From: Actinomycetes bacterium
Lineage (GTDB): Bacteria > Actinomycetota > Acidimicrobiia > Acidimicrobiales > Ilumatobacteraceae
Reading direction: 5' to 3'
Assembly (NCBI GenBank): GCA_014190095.1
Contig: BJFW01000010.1
Coordinates: 1 to 38,309, forward strand
Length of the DNA: 38,309 bases
Shown: in pieces, positions 26,915 through 34,886 of the stretch
Position numbering within the stretch: position 1 is the first letter of the stretch
Layout of the letters: every line of letters begins with the position of its first letter
The notes under the pieces: generated by a model
What the model was told of the DNA's origin: nothing
Seen by the model: only the letters and a program-made list of their open reading frames with translations
The model's database searches: none
Translations under genes and position numbers: made by a program

Positions 26915-27807
26915 TACTTAGAGAGTAGTGAGCGCAGCGCACTTTCTAGAGTGGTGTGCTTAAACGAGTACCCGCTCGCATTCAGCGCTGCTGGAATTAC
27001 TCGCTGGCCAGTGAATAGCAGTGCATCTGCAAGTTCGCCACCAAGCAAAATCTTTGGTGCAAAAGTAGGTACTGGCACAATTGCCGGACGCTTCAGAACC
27101 GATGCAAGCACTTTTGTGAATTCAGCATTCGTCACCGGATTTGGTGCAGTGAGATTGACCGCTCCGCTGACATTTGCAGTGAGCAAGTATTCAATCGCAC
27201 CAATTTCGTCATCGATGGAAATCCAGCTTTGCCACTGCTTGCCATTGCCGAACTTTCCGCCTACACCCAATTTGAAGAGTGGAAGCAATTTTTTGAGTGC
27301 TCCACCTTTTGGAGAGAGAACAATTCCGGTGCGCAAATACACCGTGCGAACGCCAGCATCAACCGCTGGCTGCGCTGCGGCTTCCCACTGTTCACATACT
27401 TCAGCAAGAAAGCCTGTTCCATGCGTGCTTACTTCGGTGAGCTGCTCGTCGTTACGCGCACCGTAAATTCCGATAGCGGAACCTGAAAGAAACACTGAAG
27501 GCTTGCGCGAGAGTGACGCGATGGTTTTTGCAAGAAGCGCCGTAGTCGCAGTGCGACTGTCAAGAATTTCCTTGCGGTAACCATTGGTCCAACGCTTGTC
27601 TCCAATGCCAGCACCAGACAAGTGAACGACTGCATCGGCACCTTCAAGTGCTGCTGCGTCGAGTGTTCCTAACTTTGGATTCCACTGAATCTCACCAGAC
27701 TTTGGCGACCTGCGAACGAGACGAACTACTTCGTGTCCGCTGCTTGACAGTTTGGCAACGAGTTGTGTACCGATTAAACCACTAGCTCCTGAGATAACAA
27801 TCTTCAT
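26914..27807 (-). CDS. TIGR01777-type NAD-dependent epimerase (SulA/YfcH family)
   Basis: MKIVISGASGLIGTQLVAKLSSSGHEVVRLVRR, GADAVVHLSGAGIGDKRWTNGYRKEILDSR; TAATG overlap with the FAD gene. Confidence 0.92.
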   Translation of the reverse strand: MKIVISGASGLIGTQLVAKLSSSGHEVVRLVRRSPKSGEIQWNPKLGTLDAAALEGADAVVHLSGAGIGDKRWTNGYRKEILDSRTATTALLAKTIASLSRKPSVFLSGSAIGIYGARNDEQLTEVSTHGTGFLAEVCEQWEAAAQPAVDAGVRTVYLRTGIVLSPKGGALKKLLPLFKLGVGGKFGNGKQWQSWISIDDEIGAIEYLLTANVSGAVNLTAPNPVTNAEFTKVLASVLKRPAIVPVPTFAPKILLGGELADALLFTGQRVIPAALNASGYSFKHTTLESALRSLLSK

Positions 27808-27856
27808 GGTCTTACCTTATGACGCTTTGACCCCATTTGGCGAGGTTGTGCGCCGA

Positions 27857-29728
27857 TTACGGAATGACGATTGGAACTGACGTAACTACGGTATTTGGGC
27901 GGAACAAGAGCCGCGCCTTAATGGCGAGAGCCGACTGGTTGTGCAGCCATTGCGAACGAATACTGGTAACGAATTCGGGGATAATTACGGTGATGAGATC
28001 ATCGCTATCTAGATCATCAATTTGATTAATCCGATTCAAAATTGGTTCGGTTAAATCTCGGTATTCGGAAACAATGGTGTCAAGCTCGATTGACAAGCCA
28101 AATTTGTCCCATTGCTCTTGAAGTCGTTGGCGATCGTCAGAGTTTTCGATAACAGAAAGCGCAAGAAGCCTGTCGGGTCGAAGGCTCTCGGCATATCTGA
28201 CAGCTTTTAGAACTCCCTGGTTTACCGAGCCAACGAGTACAACGACTGTATGAGTTCGGAATGGAGCAACATATCCATCTGTCGGTTGCAAGTATGAACG
28301 AACTCGTGTGTAGTGCCTATTGACTGCGTTAAAAGAAAGAACAAGTGTCGGGATAACTGCCGCTGGAATCCATGCGCCATCTGTAAATTTCACTACCACT
28401 ACAATTCCCGCTACAAATGCTGTTGTTGTCGCACCAAAGCCAGAGACAATCGTTTTAAAAATCCATCCGGAATCTTTAAGTTTGTAATTTCGAACAGCCA
28501 TTCCTGTTTGACTTAGCGTGAATCCCGTAAATACTCCGACTGCGTACAACGGAATCAGTAGAGTTACTTGACCACTGAACACAACAATCAGCGAAATCGC
28601 AGCGAGTCCAAGAAAAATCACTCCGTTTGAGAAAACTAATCTGTCACCACGGTTCATGAATTGTCGTGGCATGTAGTTATCTTTTGCAATAATCGATGAA
28701 AGTCGCGGGAAGTCTGCGTAGGCGGTGTTTGCAGCAAGGATCAAAATTCCAAATGTTGCAAACTGCGTGATGAAGAAGAAAATATTTCTTCCACCGTATA
28801 CGTGCTCTGCCATTTGGGCAAGCACGGTCTGTGAAATCTCTCCCTCTTCATCTGCGAGTGGTTTTATGTGTTGCGCAAGAACGCTGAGGCCAAAGAAACT
28901 TGAGCCAAGAATTGCAGCCATCCATATAAGTACTCGTGATGCATTTTTAGACTCAGACTTCTTGAAGGCAGGGACGCCGTCGGCAACAGCTTCAACACCA
29001 GTGAGCGCTACAGCCCCCGAAGAGAATGCCTTCAGGAAGAAGAACAATGTCACGGAATTTGTTCCACTGAGTAGCTCATTTTCGAATGGTTCAGTGTGTG
29101 GAATGGGTCCTAAGTCTTGAACAAAAACTCGAAACAAACCATAGATAATGAGACCAAAAAGGCAAATGATGTAGAGATAAGTAGGCGGCGCAAAAAGTGA
29201 TCCGGATTCTTTAAGTCCGCGAAGATTGGCAAGCGTAATAAGGAGCACGAATCCAACTGCCATGTGAACGCGATACGGCGCTAGATGGCTGAATGCCGAG
29301 ATGATTGCTGCAACGCCTCCAGAAACGGAAACCGCAACTGTCAGGATGTAGTCGGTAAGCATGGATCCACCAGCAACTAGCGAAGGGTATTTTCCGAGGT
29401 TTTCCCGCGAAACTACGTACGAACCGCCACCAGTGGGGTAGGCAAAAATCGTTTGGCGATAGCTGAAGACAACAATTACAAGCAGTCCAATCACCATTAA
29501 CGAAATTGGAACAAGTCTGCTGTAGGCCGCAGTTCCAACTGCTGCAAGCGACAAAAAGACGATCAGAATTTCTTGAGTCGCATATGCCGTAGACGAAATC
29601 GCATCACTCGCAAAGACTGGAAGCGCAACTTTTTTCGATAAGCGCTGGTGGGAGTCTTCTGAGGTTGCAATCGGCGCGCCGATAAAGAAACGTTTTAGCC
29701 TGCTCGAGTTTTGTGTATTAGTAGCCAT
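27857..29728 (-). CDS. APC-superfamily permease with C-terminal UspA-like domain (KimA-like; candidate K+ transporter)
   Basis: About 12 TM segments; LPVFASDAISSTAYATQEIL, YPTGGGSYVVSRENLGKYPSLVAGGSMLTDYILTVAVSVSGGVAAI; soluble C-terminal domain VVVLVGSVNQGVLKAVRYAESLRPDRLLALSV. Confidence 0.85.
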   Translation of the reverse strand: MATNTQNSSRLKRFFIGAPIATSEDSHQRLSKKVALPVFASDAISSTAYATQEILIVFLSLAAVGTAAYSRLVPISLMVIGLLVIVVFSYRQTIFAYPTGGGSYVVSRENLGKYPSLVAGGSMLTDYILTVAVSVSGGVAAIISAFSHLAPYRVHMAVGFVLLITLANLRGLKESGSLFAPPTYLYIICLFGLIIYGLFRVFVQDLGPIPHTEPFENELLSGTNSVTLFFFLKAFSSGAVALTGVEAVADGVPAFKKSESKNASRVLIWMAAILGSSFFGLSVLAQHIKPLADEEGEISQTVLAQMAEHVYGGRNIFFFITQFATFGILILAANTAYADFPRLSSIIAKDNYMPRQFMNRGDRLVFSNGVIFLGLAAISLIVVFSGQVTLLIPLYAVGVFTGFTLSQTGMAVRNYKLKDSGWIFKTIVSGFGATTTAFVAGIVVVVKFTDGAWIPAAVIPTLVLSFNAVNRHYTRVRSYLQPTDGYVAPFRTHTVVVLVGSVNQGVLKAVRYAESLRPDRLLALSVIENSDDRQRLQEQWDKFGLSIELDTIVSEYRDLTEPILNRINQIDDLDSDDLITVIIPEFVTSIRSQWLHNQSALAIKARLLFRPNTVVTSVPIVIP

Positions 29729-29850
29729 ATGCGCTATGAAGCCTGCCACAAAGATACTGATCGGAGAGGTAAAACCGCCTACGCTTAGCGGGGTTCGTAG
29801 TACATAGGCATTTGCGGTGGCTGCCACCTCGTGCCAAAAGGGAGAATACA

Positions 29851-30513
29851 GTGCACGTCGTAATTGTCGGATGCGGGCGAGTTGGCTCGACACTTGGTCG
29901 GGAACTTGTTGCTGCTGGTCACACGGTGGCTGTTGTTGACCGAAAGTCTGAAGCATTTTCGCGGCTTGGTGAATCATTCAGTGGGCAGAAAATTGCAGGA
30001 ATTGGATTTGACCGGGATATTTTGATTGAAGCGGGCATTGAAAAGGCTGGTGCACTTGCTGCAGTCACCAATGGAGACAACTCGAACATTTTGATTGCAC
30101 GTGTTGCTCGCGAGGAATTTGGTATTGACCGCGTAGTCGCCCGTATTTATGACCCAAAGCGAGCAGAGATTTACGAACGCCTCGGAATTGCCACCGTGGC
30201 AACTGTGAAGTGGACGTCGGAACGAATTTTGCGGCGAATCCTTCCCGATCTACCTGCAGTTGAGTGGACCGACCCAAGCGCAAAAGTGGTGCTTGTAGAG
30301 CGTGAACTTCCAAAGAACTTGGTTGGCACTCGTGTACTGAATCTTGATAGTGCTACCTCCCGAATTGTTTCAGTACGCAGACTCGGTGCTGCCATCATTC
30401 CTGGTGCAGACACTTTGGTCCAAGAAGGTGACGTCGCATATGTAGCGGTTGAAGTGAAGTCGCTAGAAGCCTTTGATGCATCACTTATGTCAACAAATGG
30501 GAAGGGTCACTAG
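29851..30513 (+). CDS. TrkA-type RCK protein (CeoB-like)
   Basis: GTG start; VHVVIVGCGRVGSTLGRELVAAGHTVAVVDRK (TrkA-N) and an RCK_C-like C-terminus. Confidence 0.88.
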   Translation: MHVVIVGCGRVGSTLGRELVAAGHTVAVVDRKSEAFSRLGESFSGQKIAGIGFDRDILIEAGIEKAGALAAVTNGDNSNILIARVAREEFGIDRVVARIYDPKRAEIYERLGIATVATVKWTSERILRRILPDLPAVEWTDPSAKVVLVERELPKNLVGTRVLNLDSATSRIVSVRRLGAAIIPGADTLVQEGDVAYVAVEVKSLEAFDASLMSTNGKGH

Positions 30514-30515
30514 CC

Positions 30516-31184
30516 GTGAAAGTAGTAGTTGCAGGTGGTGGAAGTGTTGGCCGATTTACGGCAGAACAACTTGTTGCTTCAGGGCATGAAGTAACCATTA
30601 TCGAAAATGATCGTGTAGTGGTAGCCGAATATGCAGAAAATGAACCTTCCGGAAAATTGAAGTGGCACCGTGGTGATGCATGCGATGTTGCAGTACTTGC
30701 TGCAGCCGGCGTGACAATGGCTGATGTAGTTGCATCCGTTACAGGTGATGATGAAGACAACTTGGTGGTTTCGTTGTTGGCGAAGCAAGAGTTTGGGGTG
30801 CCCCGAGTTATCGCTCGAGTGAACAACCCAAACAACTATTGGATGTTCAATGACATGTGGGGTGTTGATGTTTCGGTGTCAACTCCACACCTCATTACCA
30901 GCCTCGTGCAGGAGGCCGTTGCAGTCGGAAACCTGGTTCGCCTCATGCAGTTGAAGGGCGGCAAGGCAGAACTTGTTGAAGTGACACTTGCAGATAATTC
31001 TCCTGCATGTGATAAGTCGTTAGGAGAAATTCTCCTTCCACGTAGCGCAAGCATTGTGGCGATTGTGCGTGACAGCAGGGTACTGATTCCTGAACCTGCA
31101 ATGGTTCTTCGTGCCGGAGATGAAGTTATGGCTCTGATCACCGAAGATGCTGAGTCTGCAGTTCAAAAACTCTTTATTGGCTAA
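30516..31184 (+). CDS. TrkA-type RCK protein (CeoC-like)
   Basis: MKVVVAGGGSVGRFTAEQLVASGHEVTIIENDR; ASVTGDDEDNLVVSLLAKQEFGVPRVIARVNNPNN. Confidence 0.9.
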   Translation: MKVVVAGGGSVGRFTAEQLVASGHEVTIIENDRVVVAEYAENEPSGKLKWHRGDACDVAVLAAAGVTMADVVASVTGDDEDNLVVSLLAKQEFGVPRVIARVNNPNNYWMFNDMWGVDVSVSTPHLITSLVQEAVAVGNLVRLMQLKGGKAELVEVTLADNSPACDKSLGEILLPRSASIVAIVRDSRVLIPEPAMVLRAGDEVMALITEDAESAVQKLFIG

Positions 31185-31185
31185 A

Positions 31186-31563
31186 TCAGTCTTTTCCTGT
31201 TGGCAAGAGTGAATACTTGGGGTTGAGGAAAACCAGTCGGTTTGTGTCGGCAAATGCCACACCTTCAACGATGATGCAATGACCATGTTCAATTCCAGCG
31301 ACATGGCGACGTCCGCTGAAGATAACCGTTGCTTCACCTGTTCCATCGTTGATCACAATTTCCATTGACGGAATTCCTGATCGAGGCTTAATGGTCATTC
31401 GTTTAACTTCGCCACACACCTTTGTGCGGTCTCGTGCTTCGAGTTCGCCAAGAGGCTGGAGGCGCAATTCGGCAAAGCGATCAACAAGGCGTTCCGCATC
31501 AAGTTCGCGTACAGGTTTTACTTTTGAATTGAACGCATCCTTGAGTCCCATGACGAGTTTCAT
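31186..31563 (-). CDS. OB-fold nucleic acid-binding domain protein
   Basis: KVCGEVKRMTIKPRSGIPSMEIVINDGTGEATVIFSGRRHVAGIEHGHCIIVEGVAF is an OB-fold pattern. Confidence 0.85.
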   Translation of the reverse strand: MKLVMGLKDAFNSKVKPVRELDAERLVDRFAELRLQPLGELEARDRTKVCGEVKRMTIKPRSGIPSMEIVINDGTGEATVIFSGRRHVAGIEHGHCIIVEGVAFADTNRLVFLNPKYSLLPTGKD

Positions 31564-31580
31564 CCTAGGCTGACCTACAT

Positions 31581-32009
31581 ATGAGTACTCGAAAATTAAT
31601 TATGTGGGCATTGTTTTGTGGAGTACTGATCCTTGGTGCGGGCTTATTCAAACTGTGGCAAACCACAGGTGAAGGAGCGAAGGTGCAATTGCTGCAACTT
31701 GGAGAATCGGCACTGTTGGGAGAAATGACCGTTTCGGTGAATTCGGTGTCGAAGACCGCAACTCAAACCCTTGTTGAAGTGACGATGCAAGGAGTAGATG
31801 GCGCGGACGCCCAGTCGGGTTGGCGCATGTTGGTTGGCGCTGTGATCAGCGAGGCTCAACCGTTGTCGAATGGCTCGGGTATCCCGTGCACTACGACGAA
31901 GCTCGCAGAGCCAACAACATGCACCATTGCATTTCCTGTGTCTGAAGGCACGCCAACGATTGCCTACATTCGCGCGGGACAGCAAGAACAGTGGGCTACG
32001 ACACCGTAA
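31581..32009 (+). CDS. Hypothetical membrane-anchored/secreted protein
   Basis: N-terminal TM (LIMWALFCGVLILGAGLF) then a soluble beta-rich domain; 142 aa. Confidence 0.7.
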   Translation: MSTRKLIMWALFCGVLILGAGLFKLWQTTGEGAKVQLLQLGESALLGEMTVSVNSVSKTATQTLVEVTMQGVDGADAQSGWRMLVGAVISEAQPLSNGSGIPCTTTKLAEPTTCTIAFPVSEGTPTIAYIRAGQQEQWATTP

Positions 32010-32039
32010 TCTTGAACCGTTATCGTTATCCACAAGCAA

Positions 32040-33455
32040 TTGAAAGAGGTGGTGCGTACGGCTGAGCAATTTGATCTTGTGGTCATTGGTGGCGGCCCTG
32101 GTGGCTACGCATCTGCTTTCTATGCAGCCTCTGCGGGCATGACTGTTGCGCTGATTGAGCGCGAGGTCATTGGCGGCACATGCTTGAACCGTGGATGTAT
32201 TCCGGCGAAGGCATTCCTTGAGACTGCAGCAGCGAATCGGCACGTGCAACACGCTGGTGATTTTGGAATTAATGCAACAGTAAACGGAATCGATTTTGGT
32301 GTTGCTCAAACCCGAAAGCAGACCATTGTGAATGGTTTGGTTAAAGGATTGACGGGTTTAACTAAGACAAAGAAAGTTACGTACTTGTTGGGTACGGGTT
32401 CACTCGGTCCGAACAAAACAGTGACTGTGCAGTTGGCTGACGGAAGCACGCAGCAACTTCAAGGTAAGAACATTGTGATTGCAGCAGGTTCAACTCCGCG
32501 AACGATTCCTGGGTTCACGCCAGGCGGTCCAATCATGACTTCTGATGAAGTGTTGATGCTGAGCAAGATTCCACAGCGCATTGCAGTGATCGGCGGTGGC
32601 GCAATTGGTTGTGAGTTTGCCTCGACATTTGCCGACCTTGGCTCGCAAGTAACCATTCTTGAAGGACTACCAAAAATTTTGCCTGGACTTGACCCCGACT
32701 TGGCGTTCGTTGTGGAGAAGAGTTTCAAGAAAAAGAACATTGAAATTCGAACTGGTGTGAAAGTAAACGGTCACGAGCCAACAGGCACTGGTACGACTGT
32801 GTTGTTTGGTGAAGGCGAACGACTGGAAGTTGACGCGGTAGTGGTTTCGGTTGGGCGTAAACCATTTACTGAATTGCTTGGACTTGCAGGAACTGCGGTG
32901 CACGTAAGTGACCGTGGGTTTATTGATGTTGACGGGTATTGCCAAACTGGCGAACCAGGTGTGTATGCCGTTGGCGACATTGTGAACACTCCGCAACTTG
33001 CACACGTTGCATATTCAGAAGCAATCGTTGCCGTGAAGCACATGCGCGGTGAAGTGGTGTACCCAGTGATGTATGACCGAGTTCCATGGGCAATTTATTG
33101 CCATCCTGAAGTTGCGTGGGCTGGACCTTCTGAAGAGGCAGCAATTGCTGCAGGGCACGATGTTGTGGTTGCGAAGCACGCATTCCGTTCAAACAGTCGC
33201 GCAATGATTCTTGGCGAAACCGACGGCTTAGTGAAAATCATCGCGAAAAAGAACGCTGATGGAACTCCTGGCCAAGTACTTGGTGTGCACATGGTTGGTC
33301 CGTGGGTTACCGAACAGTTGTCGGGTGGCTACCTGGCGGTGAACTGGGAAGCAACCGTGGATGAAATTGCAGAATTCATTCAGCCGCACCCGTCGCTTTC
33401 TGAAACATTTGGAGAAACAGTGCTGTCACTTACAGGCCGCACCATTAACGGTTAA
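32040..33455 (+). CDS. lpdA: Dihydrolipoyl dehydrogenase (E3)
   Basis: DLVVIGGGPGGYASAFYAASAG, GGTCLNRGCIPAKAFLETA, GVYAVGDIVNTPQLAHVAYSEA, HPHPSLSET-type C-terminus. Start may be the GTG at 32052. Confidence 0.93.
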   Translation: MKEVVRTAEQFDLVVIGGGPGGYASAFYAASAGMTVALIEREVIGGTCLNRGCIPAKAFLETAAANRHVQHAGDFGINATVNGIDFGVAQTRKQTIVNGLVKGLTGLTKTKKVTYLLGTGSLGPNKTVTVQLADGSTQQLQGKNIVIAAGSTPRTIPGFTPGGPIMTSDEVLMLSKIPQRIAVIGGGAIGCEFASTFADLGSQVTILEGLPKILPGLDPDLAFVVEKSFKKKNIEIRTGVKVNGHEPTGTGTTVLFGEGERLEVDAVVVSVGRKPFTELLGLAGTAVHVSDRGFIDVDGYCQTGEPGVYAVGDIVNTPQLAHVAYSEAIVAVKHMRGEVVYPVMYDRVPWAIYCHPEVAWAGPSEEAAIAAGHDVVVAKHAFRSNSRAMILGETDGLVKIIAKKNADGTPGQVLGVHMVGPWVTEQLSGGYLAVNWEATVDEIAEFIQPHPSLSETFGETVLSLTGRTING

Positions 33456-33476
33456 TCGTTCGAGCAGAGGAGCATC

Positions 33477-34865
33477 ATGGCTGAGATCACACTTCCACAA
33501 CTTGGAGAAACGGTCACCGAAGGAACGATTACGCGTTGGTTCAAAAAAGTTGGCGACACCATTGCTGCCGACGAGCCATTGTTCGAAGTTTCTACTGACA
33601 AAGTTGATACCGAAGTGCCTTCGCCAATTGCAGGAACACTCACCGAAATTCGCGTTGCAGAAGGCGAGACAGTTGCAGTCGGAACTGTGATTGCGGTGGT
33701 GGGTGGAGCAGGCGCTTCACCTGCACCTGCACCAGCACCGGTTGAGGCTCCTGCACCGGTTGCGGCTCCTGCGCCGGCTCCAGCACCTGCGCCGGCTCCA
33801 GCACCTACGCCAGTTGCGACTCCTGCGCCAACTCCGGTTGCAACTCCTGCACCTGCTCAAGTTGCGCAATCAAACAAGTTGCTTTCGCCAGTTGTACGTC
33901 GATTGGTAAACGATCACGGCATCAACATTGATGCTTTGCAAGGTACTGGTCCTGGTGGTCGCATCACTCGCGAAGACGTACTCGACTACATCGATCGCAA
34001 TGGATTGGCTGCGCAACCTGCAGCGACAGTAGTTGCTCCAGCACCAGCGCCAGCGCCAGTTGTGACACCTGCTCCCGCACCAGTTGCAGCACCTGCACCT
34101 GCGCCAACACCGGCACCCGCCGCTGCACCTCGTCCAACTTCAACTCTTGGTGATCGCGAACAAGTAATTCCGTTGTCAAAAATTCGCAGACTTACTGGCT
34201 CGCACATGGTGATGTCGCTTGAAACCAGTCCTCACTCATTCACCGTTGTTGAAGTTGACTACGCAAACGTCGACAAAACGCGCAGCGCAGTAAAGGAATC
34301 GTGGAAAACGAGCGAAGGTTTCAGCCTGACGTACTTGCCGTTTATCAGTCGCGCAGTCGTCGATGCCCTTGCCGAGTTCCCACACTTGAACGCCAGCATT
34401 GAAGGCGACAATTTGATTGTGCATAGCTATGTAGACCTCGGTATTGCGGTTGACCTTGACTATGCAGGACTATTGGTGCCGGTTGTGCGTAGCGCCGATG
34501 CAAAGCGCTTGCGCGCTATTGCTCGCGAGATTCACGATCTTGCATCGCGTGCACGTGGGCGAAAACTTTCACCAGATGAAATCACTGGCGGAACATTCAC
34601 TTTGTCAAATAATGGTTCGGCTGGTGCGCTCATTGCAATGCCAATTATCAATCAACCACAAGTTGCCATTTTGTCGACCGATGCAATTGTGCGCAAGCCA
34701 GTAGTTGTAGCCATGCCAGACGGGAGCGAAAGCATTGCAATTCATCCGATGGGTCACTTGTCAATGTCGTGGGATCATCGTGCATTTGACGGTGCATACG
34801 CAGGCCGCTTCCTTTCTCGTGTGAAGCAGATTCTTGAAACACAGGACTGGTCAGCCGAGCTGTAA
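33477..34865 (+). CDS. 2-oxo acid dehydrogenase E2 (dihydrolipoamide acyltransferase)
   Basis: One lipoyl domain (FEVSTDKVDTEVPSP), PSBD (SPVVRRLVNDHGINIDALQGTGPGGRITREDV), catalytic SWDHRAFDGAYAGRFL; two Ala/Pro linkers. Confidence 0.95.
   Translation: MAEITLPQLGETVTEGTITRWFKKVGDTIAADEPLFEVSTDKVDTEVPSPIAGTLTEIRVAEGETVAVGTVIAVVGGAGASPAPAPAPVEAPAPVAAPAPAPAPAPAPAPTPVATPAPTPVATPAPAQVAQSNKLLSPVVRRLVNDHGINIDALQGTGPGGRITREDVLDYIDRNGLAAQPAATVVAPAPAPAPVVTPAPAPVAAPAPAPTPAPAAAPRPTSTLGDREQVIPLSKIRRLTGSHMVMSLETSPHSFTVVEVDYANVDKTRSAVKESWKTSEGFSLTYLPFISRAVVDALAEFPHLNASIEGDNLIVHSYVDLGIAVDLDYAGLLVPVVRSADAKRLRAIAREIHDLASRARGRKLSPDEITGGTFTLSNNGSAGALIAMPIINQPQVAILSTDAIVRKPVVVAMPDGSESIAIHPMGHLSMSWDHRAFDGAYAGRFLSRVKQILETQDWSAEL
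33717..33869 (+). repeat. Low-complexity Ala-Pro linker coding repeat 1
   Basis: Encodes SPAPAPAPVEAPAPVAAPAPAPAPAPAPAPTPVATPAPTPVATPAPAQVA, between the lipoyl domain and PSBD. Confidence 0.9.
34014..34142 (+). repeat. Low-complexity Ala-Pro linker coding repeat 2
   Basis: Encodes QPAATVVAPAPAPAPVVTPAPAPVAAPAPAPTPAPAAAPRPTS, between PSBD and the catalytic domain. Confidence 0.9.
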
Positions 34866-34886
34866 AGCCAGCCTGCCAGCGCACTC

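Noticed and set aside
29729-29850. c-di-AMP (ydaO) riboswitch ahead of the KimA-like permease
   Set aside because: Looked for it on both strands because KimA genes can carry one; the region is short and I could not match the consensus.
29729-29977. N-terminal extension of the APC permease ORF to 29977
   Set aside because: Runs antisense across the TrkA start; the extension is not membrane-protein-like and an internal ATG at 29728 precedes the conserved region.
33964-34207. Antisense ORFs with Gly/Ala/Val-repeat translations over the E2 linker (e.g. 33986..34207)
   Set aside because: Mirror image of the Ala-Pro linker codons; no independent coding evidence.
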